Assembly (NCBI GenBank): GCA_034422875.1 | Contig: DAOUJI010000045.1 | Coordinates: 1 to 37,023, forward strand | Source: DAOUJI01 sp034422875 | Lineage (GTDB): Bacteria > Chloroflexota > Dehalococcoidia > Lucifugimonadales > JAGWBF01 | DNA: 37,023 bases | Direction of reading: 5' to 3' | Program-made: the position numbers and the translations under genes | Notes under the pieces: model-generated | Databases searched by the model: none | What the model was told of the DNA's origin: nothing | The model's input: only the letters and a program-made list of their open reading frames with translations | In this document: one piece after another, positions 6,872 through 14,783 of the stretch | Position numbering within the stretch: position 1 is the stretch's first letter | How the letters are laid out: the number at the start of each line of letters is the position of its first letter

Positions 6872-6900
6872 TTGCGCCGGAATACGCTTTGGCGTACAAT
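6872..6900 (+). promoter_or_regulatory. Possible promoter of the LLM oxidoreductase
   Basis: TACAAT (6895-6900, 5 of 6) with TTGCGC 17 bases upstream (3 of 6). The -10 equals those proposed for ffh, the FAD oxidoreductase and the carbonic anhydrase. The predicted leader would be about 110 bases. Confidence 0.4.
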
Positions 6901-7019
6901 CCCACTGTGGCGTTATGGAAACTGACGGCATGGTCGCTTGCCTACCGTAGACAACTTCCGGCCAGCCATCCCTGCAATCCTAAAATGTGGCGGACCAATC
7001 CACTGAAAGGCGGCGCGAG

Positions 7020-8228
7020 TTGAAGTTTGCATTGCTGTTCGAAATCCAAGGACCAAAGGACGACGATGGCGGCTACGATAGCCACACTCTATATAAGAAC
7101 ACCCTGGAGCAGTGCGCCTTTGCCGACGAGATGGGGTTCGACGGTCTCTGGTTCACCGAACACCACTTCCTGACCGGCTTCTGCGAGTCCCCTTGCCCGG
7201 AGGTCTTTTTCGGGGCGCTCAGCCAGCGCACCAAGCGGGCACGGATAGGCTTCGGCGTGTCCATCCTCCCGTACCACCACCCGGTCCGCGTAGCCGAGCG
7301 GGTGGCCATGGTGGACCACCTCACCGACGGCCGCGTGGAGTTCGGCACGGGCCGTTCCAACCCGTACGAGCAGACCGGCATGGGAGTGGACCCCAGGGAA
7401 ACTCGCAGCCTATGGGACGAGTCCATACGCATGATTCCCAGGATTTGGGAGCCGGGGGAATTCTCCTGGGAAGGGGTCAACTGGAACGTCCCGGCGAGGA
7501 ACGTGCTCCCCAAGCCTTACCAGAAACCCCATCCGCCCATGTGGCTGGCCTGCCAGCAGCCAGAGTCCTACCAGTTGGCGGCGGAAAAGGGCCTGGGAGT
7601 CCTTGCCAACAACCCCTATGCGCCCGGCATCCTTGAGCAGTACGTGCAGGCATATCGGGAGACCGTAGCGAAGTGCGATCCAGTAGGAGCGTTCGTCAAC
7701 AACCAGTGGTCCAGCAACGTATTTGCCTACTGCGGCGAGAACGATAGGGAAGCACGGGACCTCTGCGCCGATTCGATGAAGACCTTCTTCGGGCCGGACA
7801 AGCCTTACATCCGGGGTCGAATAGACGCCTACGAGCAGCTTCTGGCTGCATGGGGAGAAGTCCCCGACCACCTGCAGAACGACTTCACCCGATGGATTAG
7901 GTACTCGGACGAAGACACGCAGAACAAAGCCGAAGAAGCGGGGTTGAACCTGGACACAGGCCCGAACGCAGCCCGCCATGCCATGCAACGCCTGGACCCC
8001 GACACGCTCGTGGAGCGGGGAGTGATTATCGGCGGCAACCCGGAAACCTGCATTGAGGGCGTCCACAAGTACCAGGCGATCGGCGTGGACCAGATTATGA
8101 TGATCATGCAGACCGAGACCATCTCCCACGAGCGGATGATGAGCTCCATCGAGATGTTCGGGAAGCACGTCTTTCCTGTCATACGGGAAGAGGAAAAGGC
8201 CAAGGCGGCAGCGTCAGCCCGCGCCTAG
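7020..8228 (+). CDS. LLM class flavin-dependent oxidoreductase (luciferase-like monooxygenase)
   Basis: 402 residues from a TTG start giving MKFALLFEIQ. The TIM-barrel bacterial luciferase fold is shown by GFDGLWFTEHHF (39-50), the PYHHPVRVAERVAMVD segment (84-99) and GRVEFGTGR (104-112). These enzymes use reduced FMN and oxygen to hydroxylate or cleave substrates such as alkanes, sulfonates or cyclic ketones; the substrate here is unknown. A GTG in frame at 6987 would add 11 residues, but only the TTG has a ribosome-site-like AAAGGCGG in place, and family members begin here. SAR202-type Chloroflexota carry many paralogs of this family, which fits the rest of the window. Confidence 0.9.
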   Translation: MKFALLFEIQGPKDDDGGYDSHTLYKNTLEQCAFADEMGFDGLWFTEHHFLTGFCESPCPEVFFGALSQRTKRARIGFGVSILPYHHPVRVAERVAMVDHLTDGRVEFGTGRSNPYEQTGMGVDPRETRSLWDESIRMIPRIWEPGEFSWEGVNWNVPARNVLPKPYQKPHPPMWLACQQPESYQLAAEKGLGVLANNPYAPGILEQYVQAYRETVAKCDPVGAFVNNQWSSNVFAYCGENDREARDLCADSMKTFFGPDKPYIRGRIDAYEQLLAAWGEVPDHLQNDFTRWIRYSDEDTQNKAEEAGLNLDTGPNAARHAMQRLDPDTLVERGVIIGGNPETCIEGVHKYQAIGVDQIMMIMQTETISHERMMSSIEMFGKHVFPVIREEEKAKAAASARA

Positions 8229-8246
8229 CTAAATTCTACAAGCACG

Positions 8247-8636
8247 ATGACGCAACAACTGGAACCCTGGGCGCTCAAGGCCGTTGCCGACACTGCTTTG
8301 GAGCGGGCGTCGGCCCAGCTTCGCGAGCTCTTGAAGGACTTGGCCGCCCGTCTTGATCCCTTTCCGGCATTCGAGGGAATGCAGACCATCCAGGCCTTGG
8401 AGATCGAGCCCAAGGGCTTCCGCGCCCCTGACAAGGGCTGCGTGGTGGTCTGCGAGGACGGGGAGTTCTACGACCTGAACCTTCAGCTAATCGCCGGGCC
8501 CACGGTCGACATGCCCGTGGACCAGGTGGACAACTTCAAACCACTGGACTTGCCTTCCCACGAGTACGTGCTCTACGCCTTTGCCGCCATAGAGGAACTG
8601 TCCAGGGAACTGGAGGCCAGGGCCGCTTCTACCTGA
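8247..8636 (+). CDS. Small conserved-looking protein of unknown function
   Basis: 129 residues, acidic, with a helical N-terminus (ALKAVADTALERASAQLRELL), a central mixed segment (GCVVVCEDGEFYDLNLQ) and a helical C-terminus (AAIEELSRELEARA). I do not recognise a family. It has no signal peptide or membrane segment. It begins 18 bases after the LLM gene, with no clear ribosome site, so it may be translationally coupled. Its last 8 bases overlap the end of ffh on the other strand. Good codon use and its tight fit between two sure genes make it likely real. Confidence 0.7.
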   Translation: MTQQLEPWALKAVADTALERASAQLRELLKDLAARLDPFPAFEGMQTIQALEIEPKGFRAPDKGCVVVCEDGEFYDLNLQLIAGPTVDMPVDQVDNFKPLDLPSHEYVLYAFAAIEELSRELEARAAST

Positions 8637-9957
8637 ACATCTTCATAAGGGCGGAGGGGCCGCGGGCAGTGGAGAGCTGCTTCATGAGCTTCTGGGCCTG
8701 ACGGAACTGGTTCATCAATTGGTTCACATCCTGGGGAGTCACTCCGCTGCCCATGGCTATACGTCGGCGTCGCCGGCCGTTGAGGATGGCTGGGTTGCGC
8801 CGCTCCTGGGGCGTCATGGACTGTATGATGGCCTCGAACTTTACGAGTTGGCGTTCGTCGAACTCGGCGGCTGGCATCCGGTTCTTCATGGCCGAGAATC
8901 CTGGCACCATGTCCAGCAATTGGGACACTCCCATGCGCTTCACGCTCTGGAACTGCTCCAGGAAGTCCTCCAGGTCGAAGGATGCCGTGCGCACCTTCCG
9001 TTCCAGCTCCTTGGCTTTGGCCTCATCCACGCCCTGCTGCGCCTTCTCAATCAGGGACAGCACGTCTCCCATGCCCAGAATCCGAGAGGCCATACGGTCG
9101 GGATAGAAGGGTTCCAGGGCGTCGGACCGCTCGCCCACACCCACGTATTTGATGGGAACGCCGGTGACCTGGGTGATGGATATGGCCGCTCCGCCCCGGG
9201 CGTCGCCGTCCAGCTTGGTCAGGACAAGGCCCGTAAGGTGCACACGTTGGTGGAATTCCTGGGCTGAATTTACAGCGTCCTGCCCCGTCATGGCGTCCAC
9301 AACCAGCAGGGTCTCGGACGGCGAGACGGCCTTTCGAATGTCCTCCAACTCCCGCATCAACTCATCATCTACGTGCAGACGTCCGCCGGTGTCGATGATG
9401 GCCCACGTAGAGCCCGCGCGTTCGGCCTGCTCTATGCCAGCCTTGGCCACCTTTACGGGCGTGGAAGAGGGGTCCTCGCTGTAAACGGGGATGTCCAGTT
9501 GCTTGCCCAGTGATTCCAGCTGCTCAATTGCCGCTGGACGCCGAAGGTCGGCGGCTATGAGCATGGGTCTGCCTCCGTCCTGCTTGAGCCTGGAGGCCAG
9601 CTTGGAGGCGATTGTAGTCTTACCCGACCCCTGCAAACCGACGAGCATGAGGACGGTAGGCGGCTTGCCTGAGGGGTTAAGCCTGGAATCGCCGCCTGTG
9701 AGGACGTCTGTAAGCTCCTCGTTGACTATCTTGACGACTTGTTGGCCGGGGTTCAGGCTCTCCAAAGCCTCGACGCCAACGGCGCGCTCCCTGACACGGT
9801 TGATCAGGTCCCTGGCCACCTTGAAGTTGACGTCGGCTTCCAGCAGGGCCAGGCGGACCTGCCGCAGGGCTTCGTCCACGTCCTTCTCGGTAAGCCTGCC
9901 CCTGGCGGAGAGGCGGTTGAATATCCCCGTGAGCCGTTCGGTAAGGTTCTCAAACAA
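8629..9957 (-). CDS. ffh: Signal recognition particle protein Ffh (SRP54)
   Basis: 442 residues, full length. The N domain is at 1-~85, then the GTPase G domain with GLQGSGKTT (107-115), DTGGR (189-193) and TKLDGDARGG (247-256). The Met-rich M domain (~300-442) has the RNA-binding segment RRRRRIAMGSG. Ffh binds 4.5S/6S SRP RNA and signal sequences at the ribosome and delivers them to FtsY at the membrane. DTGGR replaces the more common DTAGR. The start is TTG, supported by GAGGAGGG 4 bases upstream. Gene order gives no hint of ftsY, and I see no SRP RNA gene in the window. Confidence 0.97.
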   Translation of the reverse strand: MFENLTERLTGIFNRLSARGRLTEKDVDEALRQVRLALLEADVNFKVARDLINRVRERAVGVEALESLNPGQQVVKIVNEELTDVLTGGDSRLNPSGKPPTVLMLVGLQGSGKTTIASKLASRLKQDGGRPMLIAADLRRPAAIEQLESLGKQLDIPVYSEDPSSTPVKVAKAGIEQAERAGSTWAIIDTGGRLHVDDELMRELEDIRKAVSPSETLLVVDAMTGQDAVNSAQEFHQRVHLTGLVLTKLDGDARGGAAISITQVTGVPIKYVGVGERSDALEPFYPDRMASRILGMGDVLSLIEKAQQGVDEAKAKELERKVRTASFDLEDFLEQFQSVKRMGVSQLLDMVPGFSAMKNRMPAAEFDERQLVKFEAIIQSMTPQERRNPAILNGRRRRRIAMGSGVTPQDVNQLMNQFRQAQKLMKQLSTARGPSALMKMFR

Positions 9958-9988
9958 GGGTCCCTCCTCGACTGTTGGACCTGAGACG

Positions 9989-10018
9989 ATTGTACGGACG
10001 CGGACGTTGGAGGGTCAA
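9989..10018 (-). promoter_or_regulatory. Promoter of ffh
   Basis: On the minus strand TTGACC (10018-10013), an 18-base spacer, and TACAAT (9994-9989); both hexamers match 5 of 6. The start would be near 9982, with a leader of about 25 bases that just holds the ribosome site. Confidence 0.6.
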
Positions 10019-10056
10019 GCGGACAGCCCCGGGGCCCTGACGGGGCGGAACGCCGC

Positions 10057-10086
10057 TTTACACCCCCGATTTACAGCCCATACAAT
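10057..10086 (+). promoter_or_regulatory. Promoter of the FAD oxidoreductase
   Basis: TTTACA (10057-10062), 18-base spacer, TACAAT (10081-10086); both hexamers match 5 of 6. It is divergent from the ffh promoter, with about 40 bases of GC-rich sequence between the two -35 boxes. Confidence 0.6.
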
Positions 10087-10116
10087 CCGACTGAGGGGCC
10101 CCTGAGGGACTGAAGT

Positions 10117-11304
10117 ATGACGTACAGAAAAGCGGACGTGGTCGTCATCGGAGGCGGCGTCAACGGGACGAGCATCGCCATGCACCTGTCCCGGTTAGGG
10201 GCCGGCAAGGTTCTCCTTGTGGAGAAGGGGGGCCTGGCCAGCGGAGCCACCGGAAGGTCCGGGGCGATGGTACGGGAACACTATCTGCACCCGACGCTGG
10301 TCAAGATGGCGATGGAGGCCAGCGAGATATTCCACAACTTCAAGGATGCGGTGGGAGGAGACGCCCGGTTTGTGGAGACAGGAAGGCTGCTGCTGTTCGG
10401 GGAGCGTGATGAAGCGGCTGCACGGACGAACGTGGAGATGAACCAGTCCCTCGGAGTGGAGATCTATTGCCTCAGCCCATCCGAGATTTTGGAGACAGTA
10501 CCCCATATATCCACGGATGGTGTTGTCCTCGGAGTGTACGAGCCCAACTCAGGGTACGCAGACCCAGTGGCCACGACCTACGCATACGCGGAGCAGGCGA
10601 AAATCGGCGGGGCCGATATCCTAACCGGTTGCGCGGTTACAGACATCAAAGTCGCTGGTGGGCGCGTCGTTGGCGTGGAGACGGAGGACGGGCTGATAGA
10701 GACGAACGCGGTCGTGGCAGCCACCGGACCCTGGGCGAACCAGTTAGCTGCGCCGCTCGGCGAGACTCTTCCCATTACTCCCATCAGGGTGCAGATGGTG
10801 CATCTGCGGCGTCCGCCGTCGCTGGAGTCGCTGGCAACCAGCGTAATCGACTACACCACCGGAGGCTACTATCGGGTGAACGACGGGTTCAACACGCTGG
10901 TGGGCGGTGAGGCCGTGGAGGATATGAGCGAGGTCGTGAATCCTGATGCTTTCGGCCTCAACGCTGACCACAACACAATCATGAGGTTCTGGGGACGGGC
11001 GAAGCTGCGGTTTCCCGATTTCGCATTAGCGACACCCATGGGAGGATACGGTTCGCTCTACGACATGACCCCGGACGGCAACCCGGTGCTGGACACGTCG
11101 GGAAACGTGAAGGGATTGTACTGGGCGGTGGGATTCAGCGGACACGGGTTCAAGCTGTCGCCGGTGGTGGGGCGTATGGTGGCGGAATTGGTGGTGCACG
11201 GCGAGAGCAAAGGCCACCCGATTCGCGCCTTCCGGGCAAGTCGTTTCATCGAAGGAGACCTTCTAGACGCTGAACACCCCTATGAGGGGATGTTCCACCA
11301 GTGA
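10117..11304 (+). CDS. FAD-dependent oxidoreductase, DAO / sarcosine oxidase-beta type
   Basis: 395 residues. VVVIGGGVNGTSIAMHL at 8-24 is the FAD-binding dinucleotide motif, followed by LVEKGGLASGATGRSGAMVR, typical of D-amino acid oxidase-like enzymes (covalent or tight FAD). Near the C-terminus, GLYWAVGFSGHGFKLSP is the second FAD contact of the family. Members oxidise the C-N bond of amino acids or N-methylated amines such as sarcosine or dimethylglycine. No sarcosine oxidase alpha, gamma or delta genes are adjacent, so it is probably a monomeric-type enzyme. The substrate is not determinable. It is transcribed alone; the CoA-transferase locus downstream has its own promoter. Confidence 0.9.
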   Translation: MTYRKADVVVIGGGVNGTSIAMHLSRLGAGKVLLVEKGGLASGATGRSGAMVREHYLHPTLVKMAMEASEIFHNFKDAVGGDARFVETGRLLLFGERDEAAARTNVEMNQSLGVEIYCLSPSEILETVPHISTDGVVLGVYEPNSGYADPVATTYAYAEQAKIGGADILTGCAVTDIKVAGGRVVGVETEDGLIETNAVVAATGPWANQLAAPLGETLPITPIRVQMVHLRRPPSLESLATSVIDYTTGGYYRVNDGFNTLVGGEAVEDMSEVVNPDAFGLNADHNTIMRFWGRAKLRFPDFALATPMGGYGSLYDMTPDGNPVLDTSGNVKGLYWAVGFSGHGFKLSPVVGRMVAELVVHGESKGHPIRAFRASRFIEGDLLDAEHPYEGMFHQ

Positions 11305-11392
11305 CGGTGCGGCCCAGCCGCCGGTTCTAACAAGGTCCGAGGCGACCAACAGGCTTGCGCCAACTCCAACAGTTTTCCCTGCTCCTACACCC

Positions 11393-11401
11393 TGATAGAA
11401 T
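11393..11401 (+). promoter_or_regulatory. Extended -10 promoter of the CoA-transferase locus
   Basis: TGATAGAAT: a TGn extension directly before TAGAAT (11396-11401). Only a weak -35 (TTTTCC, 17 bases upstream). The leader would be about 25 bases and ends in the strong ribosome site TAGGAGGGGG. Confidence 0.45.
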
Positions 11402-11432
11402 GCGCCGGTAACATTCTGTCGTAGGAGGGGGC

Positions 11433-12110
11433 ATGCCGCCTCCGAGCAAAGTCTACGGCTCGCCCGAAGAGGCTGTGGCCGACATCCAGGACGGAGCATC
11501 CATATTGGTTGCCGGGTACGGCGAGCCGGGGACGCCGCAACGGCTCATCCGGGCCCTGGCAGCCAAGGGAGCGTCCGGGTTGACCTGCATCAGCGGCCCC
11601 TGGTACGGCAGGAACCCAGCCCTCTACGATGTGCCTCGCCTCGTCGTCGGAGGCCAGGTGGCCCGGGCGATAACGTCCACTCCCCTGTATTCCGATACGC
11701 TAGCCCCTGTGCTGGATATGTGGAAGTCGGGGAATCTGGAACTGGACATCGTGCCCCCTGGGATTCTGGCAGAGCGCATCAGGTCCGGCGGCGCAGGCCT
11801 GGGCGGGACATATCTGCCCAACCAGGAAGAATATGATGGCCCAGAGTCCACAACCATCGACGGCTCCAGGCACACACTCCACTCGCCCCTGACGGCTGAC
11901 TTCGCTTTCCTGCGCGCCCACGTAGCCGACACCCTGGGCAACCTGGTGTACCTCAGGGAGCAACGCAACTGGAACCCCATAATGGCCATGTCAGCCAGCG
12001 TCGTCATAGTGGAGGTGGATGGCGTCGTGCAGCAGGGAGAGCTGGACGGTGAGCTAATAGTGACCCCAGGCATATTCGTAGACAGAATCGTGCCGGCCGG
12101 AGAGGGCTGA
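11433..12110 (+). CDS. Family I CoA-transferase, subunit A (A1)
   Basis: 225 residues, the usual size for the alpha subunit of 3-oxoacid/acetoacetate-type CoA-transferases, which move CoA from an acyl-CoA to another acid. ILVAGYGEPGTPQRLIRAL is the modified GGFGxxGxP motif of the A subunit that helps shape the oxyanion site, and HVADTLGNLVY matches the ADxxGNLxY signature. The catalytic Glu belongs to the B subunit, so this chain needs a partner, most simply the B half of the next gene. It begins after a strong ribosome site and ends 3 bases before the fusion gene. The acid substrate is unknown. Confidence 0.88.
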   Translation: MPPPSKVYGSPEEAVADIQDGASILVAGYGEPGTPQRLIRALAAKGASGLTCISGPWYGRNPALYDVPRLVVGGQVARAITSTPLYSDTLAPVLDMWKSGNLELDIVPPGILAERIRSGGAGLGGTYLPNQEEYDGPESTTIDGSRHTLHSPLTADFAFLRAHVADTLGNLVYLREQRNWNPIMAMSASVVIVEVDGVVQQGELDGELIVTPGIFVDRIVPAGEG

Positions 12111-12113
12111 GCT

Positions 12114-13520
12114 ATGCCAGACCGCATCAGCCGCGAACTTATGTACTGGCGGGTGGCCGCCGAACTGCCGCCGGGCGGTGTAGTGGGACTGGGTCCGTCC
12201 CTCCCACAGTCCATTCCAGGTTACGTTCCCTCGGACTTGGGCGTGGTCTTTTTGTCCGAAAGCGGCCTGATTGGTCCGGCCAGAGAGGCCCGGTCTCGCG
12301 GAAGGACAGCCGGTCCAGCGGCCTCCACTGCGGCCGCTCTGGGGCTGGGCGGAATGGCGGCCACGCCCATAGAGGTGTTCGGCGCGGCCCGCAGCGGGCG
12401 GCTGGACGTCGCCGTTATAGAGGCCTCCCAAGTATCAGCATCGGGCGCCATAGCAGACCGCCTGGCCGAAGACGGGTGGCCAGCCCCGACCAACGAGCTG
12501 GCCCTGGGAGCCCTGAAGACCATCGCCCTCATGGAGCACACCACTCTCATGGGAGACCCGCGGATACGGTCTCAGTGCAGTCTGCCCTCGTCGGCGCCGG
12601 GGGTGGTGGATCTGATCGTCACTGACGCCGCCGTGATCTCCGTAACCGATGACAGGCTCAGGCTGGAAGAGACCGCTCCGGGCTGGACCGCCGATGGCAT
12701 AGAGGCAATTACGGAAGCGAAACTGACCCACTCCCCCAATTTGAGGGAGATGTCCTTTGGGCGGCTTTCAGGTCAGGCCCCTGCGAAAATCTTTCCGTCG
12801 GCTGATGCGGCCCTCGCCGATGTCCAGGACGGAGCAGTCGTCATGCTGGACGGGTTCGCCGGACCGGGGGGCATGGCCCAACACCTCATCGTGGCATTGA
12901 GGGACCAGGGAGCAAAAGGGCTTACGATGATATCCAACACGGCGGGAATAGCGCGGGTGACCTCCTTTGGCACGCCTCCCGGCTACCGGCCCATCGACCA
13001 CAGCCTGCTGGTGGACAACGGCCAGATACACAAGGCCATCGCGTCATTCCCGGTTTCTCCATCTCCCCGACGTCCCTCATCGTTCGAGTTGGCGTACCAG
13101 CGTGGCGAGGCCGAGCTGGAGTTGTCGCCCCAGGGGACTTTGGCCGAGCGAATCAGGACCGGCGGCTACGGCATAGGGGGCTTCTACACTCCTACCGGCG
13201 TAGGAACCCAGATAGCTGAAGGCAAGGAATCTATAGAACGGGACGGTCGGACTTATGTGCTGGAGCAGGGACTCTGGGCTGACTTCGCTCTCATCAGGGC
13301 CTACAAAGCGGACACACGGGGGAACCTGGTGTACAAGGGCACGTCCCGCAACTTCAACTCGGTGATGGCGCCGGCGGCGAGGGTGACAGTGGTGGAAGTG
13401 GACGAGATAGTCGAACCGGGCCAGCTTGACCCCGACGCCATTGTCACCCCAGGCATATTCGTCCAACGCATCGTGCTTAGGCCGCCAGACTTCTCGCCCT
13501 ACGAGCAGATAGACGGCTAA
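12114..13520 (+). CDS. Fused CoA-transferase: B-type domain followed by A-type domain (B1-A2)
   Basis: 468 residues with no stop at the junction. Residues 1-~215 are a B subunit: VVFLSESGLIGPA carries the probable catalytic Glu49, and SGRLDVAVIEASQV and IALMEHTTLMGD match the separate B2 gene. Residues ~222-468 are an A subunit: MLDGFAGPGGMAQHLIVAL, GGYGIGGFYTPTG and YKADTRGNLVYKG. The usual natural or fused order is A then B, so this B-A order is best explained as loss of a stop between two neighbouring A-B gene pairs. The B half has lost the glycine-rich GIGIPTLV segment seen in B2 and reads GLGPSLPQS, so its activity may differ. A1 lies directly upstream and B2 about 590 bases downstream. 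Confidence 0.85.
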   Translation: MPDRISRELMYWRVAAELPPGGVVGLGPSLPQSIPGYVPSDLGVVFLSESGLIGPAREARSRGRTAGPAASTAAALGLGGMAATPIEVFGAARSGRLDVAVIEASQVSASGAIADRLAEDGWPAPTNELALGALKTIALMEHTTLMGDPRIRSQCSLPSSAPGVVDLIVTDAAVISVTDDRLRLEETAPGWTADGIEAITEAKLTHSPNLREMSFGRLSGQAPAKIFPSADAALADVQDGAVVMLDGFAGPGGMAQHLIVALRDQGAKGLTMISNTAGIARVTSFGTPPGYRPIDHSLLVDNGQIHKAIASFPVSPSPRRPSSFELAYQRGEAELELSPQGTLAERIRTGGYGIGGFYTPTGVGTQIAEGKESIERDGRTYVLEQGLWADFALIRAYKADTRGNLVYKGTSRNFNSVMAPAARVTVVEVDEIVEPGQLDPDAIVTPGIFVQRIVLRPPDFSPYEQIDG

Positions 13521-13798
13521 GCGAGCTTCCCAAACACCATTCCGGCGAATCCCGTCAGCAGCGGCGGCCACGTGCGTTCAAGCACAGGCAGGGCCCGGTG
13601 GTCGCCAGGCAGCCCCAGCCACAACACGAACGCGGCTATGGTGAAGGCCGCAACCAGCCAGAAGGCCACCCGGAACTCAAAGGTATAGCCTTGCTCTTCC
13701 GGACCCTTCACCGGACTGCCCGGCGTTGAGGACGCGTCCTGCCGTCTTTCGCTCCCCGTAGGTCCTAATGACTTGACCGGTGGTTTTGGATACAACAA
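13517..13798 (-). CDS. Small predicted membrane protein, unknown
   Basis: 93 residues from a TTG start. A Pro/Ser-rich N-terminal 35 residues is followed by a strong membrane segment FRVAFWLVAAFTIAAFVLWL and a second weaker hydrophobic stretch near the C-terminus (PPLLTGFAGMVFGKLA). The 3' end overlaps the fusion gene by 4 bases, convergent. No good ribosome site is visible at the TTG; a GTG at the VKGPEEQG point is an alternative start. The hydrophobic pattern suggests a real gene, but coding evidence is modest. It splits the CoA-transferase locus on the opposite strand. Confidence 0.45.
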   Translation of the reverse strand: MLYPKPPVKSLGPTGSERRQDASSTPGSPVKGPEEQGYTFEFRVAFWLVAAFTIAAFVLWLGLPGDHRALPVLERTWPPLLTGFAGMVFGKLA

Positions 13799-14111
13799 CC
13801 GTTCTGCCGCCCCATCTGGGGTCGACTCCCCGCACCAGGCCCATCAACCGCACCCACATTGTCCTGTACCCGGCCCTCCAAACGGCCCGGTCCAGCGAGA
13901 GCGCCCTGCCTTGACTGCGCTTGGAAATCAACCAAATCATCGCTTATCAGTCCCTGACTTAGATTCTAGTGAGCCGGTTCCAGACCCGTCCATCAGGTGT
14001 TGTCTCACTTGGTTTCTGAGCGGGCGACATGGCTTGACTTCCCGTGCCCGGCACACCCATTATCTACCCCGTGTTCCATTACTACGATTCTCGCCTGACA
14101 TCGGAGGCGAC
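13799..14111. other. Intergenic region upstream of CoA-transferase B2, no supported gene
   Basis: Frames here lack ribosome sites. The B2 frame stays open back to 13773, but the encoded sequence has no resemblance to the family and the GGAGG at 14103-14107 fixes the start downstream. A weak promoter candidate is TTGACT (14034-14039), an 18-base gap, and CATTAT (14058-14063). Confidence 0.5.
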
Positions 14112-14114
14112 ATG

Positions 14115-14780
14115 ATGGAGAAAGAGCGGCTCGACAGGGAAGTACTAGCCATGCGAGTGGCCAAGGAGCTGCCCGACGGCGCCTTCGTCAACTTGGGCAT
14201 CGGCATACCCACCCTGGTCTCCAACTACATCCCCGAAGGCCAGGTCGTCTACTACCACAGCGAGAGCGGCGTACTCAACTGCGGCCCCCTGGCCGACGAG
14301 GGAGAAGAGGACATCGACCTCATCAACGCTGGCGGCCAGTTCTTGAAGGCCGTTCCCGGCATGTCCTTCTTCAGCTCGGCGGAAGCCTTTGCCATGATTC
14401 GCGGGGGACACATCGACGTCACCGTGCTGGGCGCCCTGCAGGTCTCTGAGAACGGAGACTTGGCCAACTGGATGCTCCCTGAGCGGGGAGTGGGCAACAT
14501 CGGCGGGGCCATGGACCTGGCTGCCGGCGCCAAAAAGGTCATTGTGGCTATGGAGCACACCGACCGCAACGGAGCCTCCAAGATAGTCAGCAACAGCACT
14601 TACCCACCTACCGGTCGGGGCTGCGTCAGCCTTATAGTCACCGACATCGCAGTAATCGAAGTGACCGAATCCGGCCTGGTCCTGAAAGAGGTTGCCCCAG
14701 GGTGGACCGCTGAGGAAGTCCAGGAGCTTACTGAGGCGCGGTTGGCATTCGAGCCGGACCTCAAGGAAATCGAGCTTTAG
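14115..14780 (+). CDS. Family I CoA-transferase, subunit B (B2)
   Basis: 221 residues. VNLGIGIPTLVSNYIPEG (25-42) and the YYHSESGVLNCGP segment, with the catalytic Glu at about 50 that forms the glutamyl-CoA intermediate, are hallmarks of 3-oxoacid/acetoacetate CoA-transferase beta subunits. SAEAFAMIRGGHIDVTVLGALQV and APGWTAEEVQELT are also typical. It should pair with an A chain, in this locus either A1 or the A half of the fusion. Two consecutive ATGs (14112, 14115) follow GGAGG; the second has the better 7-base spacing. It converges with sbcC, 3 bases between stops. Confidence 0.92.
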   Translation: MEKERLDREVLAMRVAKELPDGAFVNLGIGIPTLVSNYIPEGQVVYYHSESGVLNCGPLADEGEEDIDLINAGGQFLKAVPGMSFFSSAEAFAMIRGGHIDVTVLGALQVSENGDLANWMLPERGVGNIGGAMDLAAGAKKVIVAMEHTDRNGASKIVSNSTYPPTGRGCVSLIVTDIAVIEVTESGLVLKEVAPGWTAEEVQELTEARLAFEPDLKEIEL

Positions 14781-14783
14781 TCG

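Noticed and set aside
8629..9957. SRP RNA gene near ffh
   Set aside because: I looked in the ffh and FAD spacers for the conserved GGAAGCAGC-type loop and did not find it.
13677..13940. 87-residue minus-strand frame overlapping the small membrane protein
   Set aside because: No ribosome site at its start, low-complexity Arg/Gly content, and it overlaps a frame with a clearer membrane-protein pattern.
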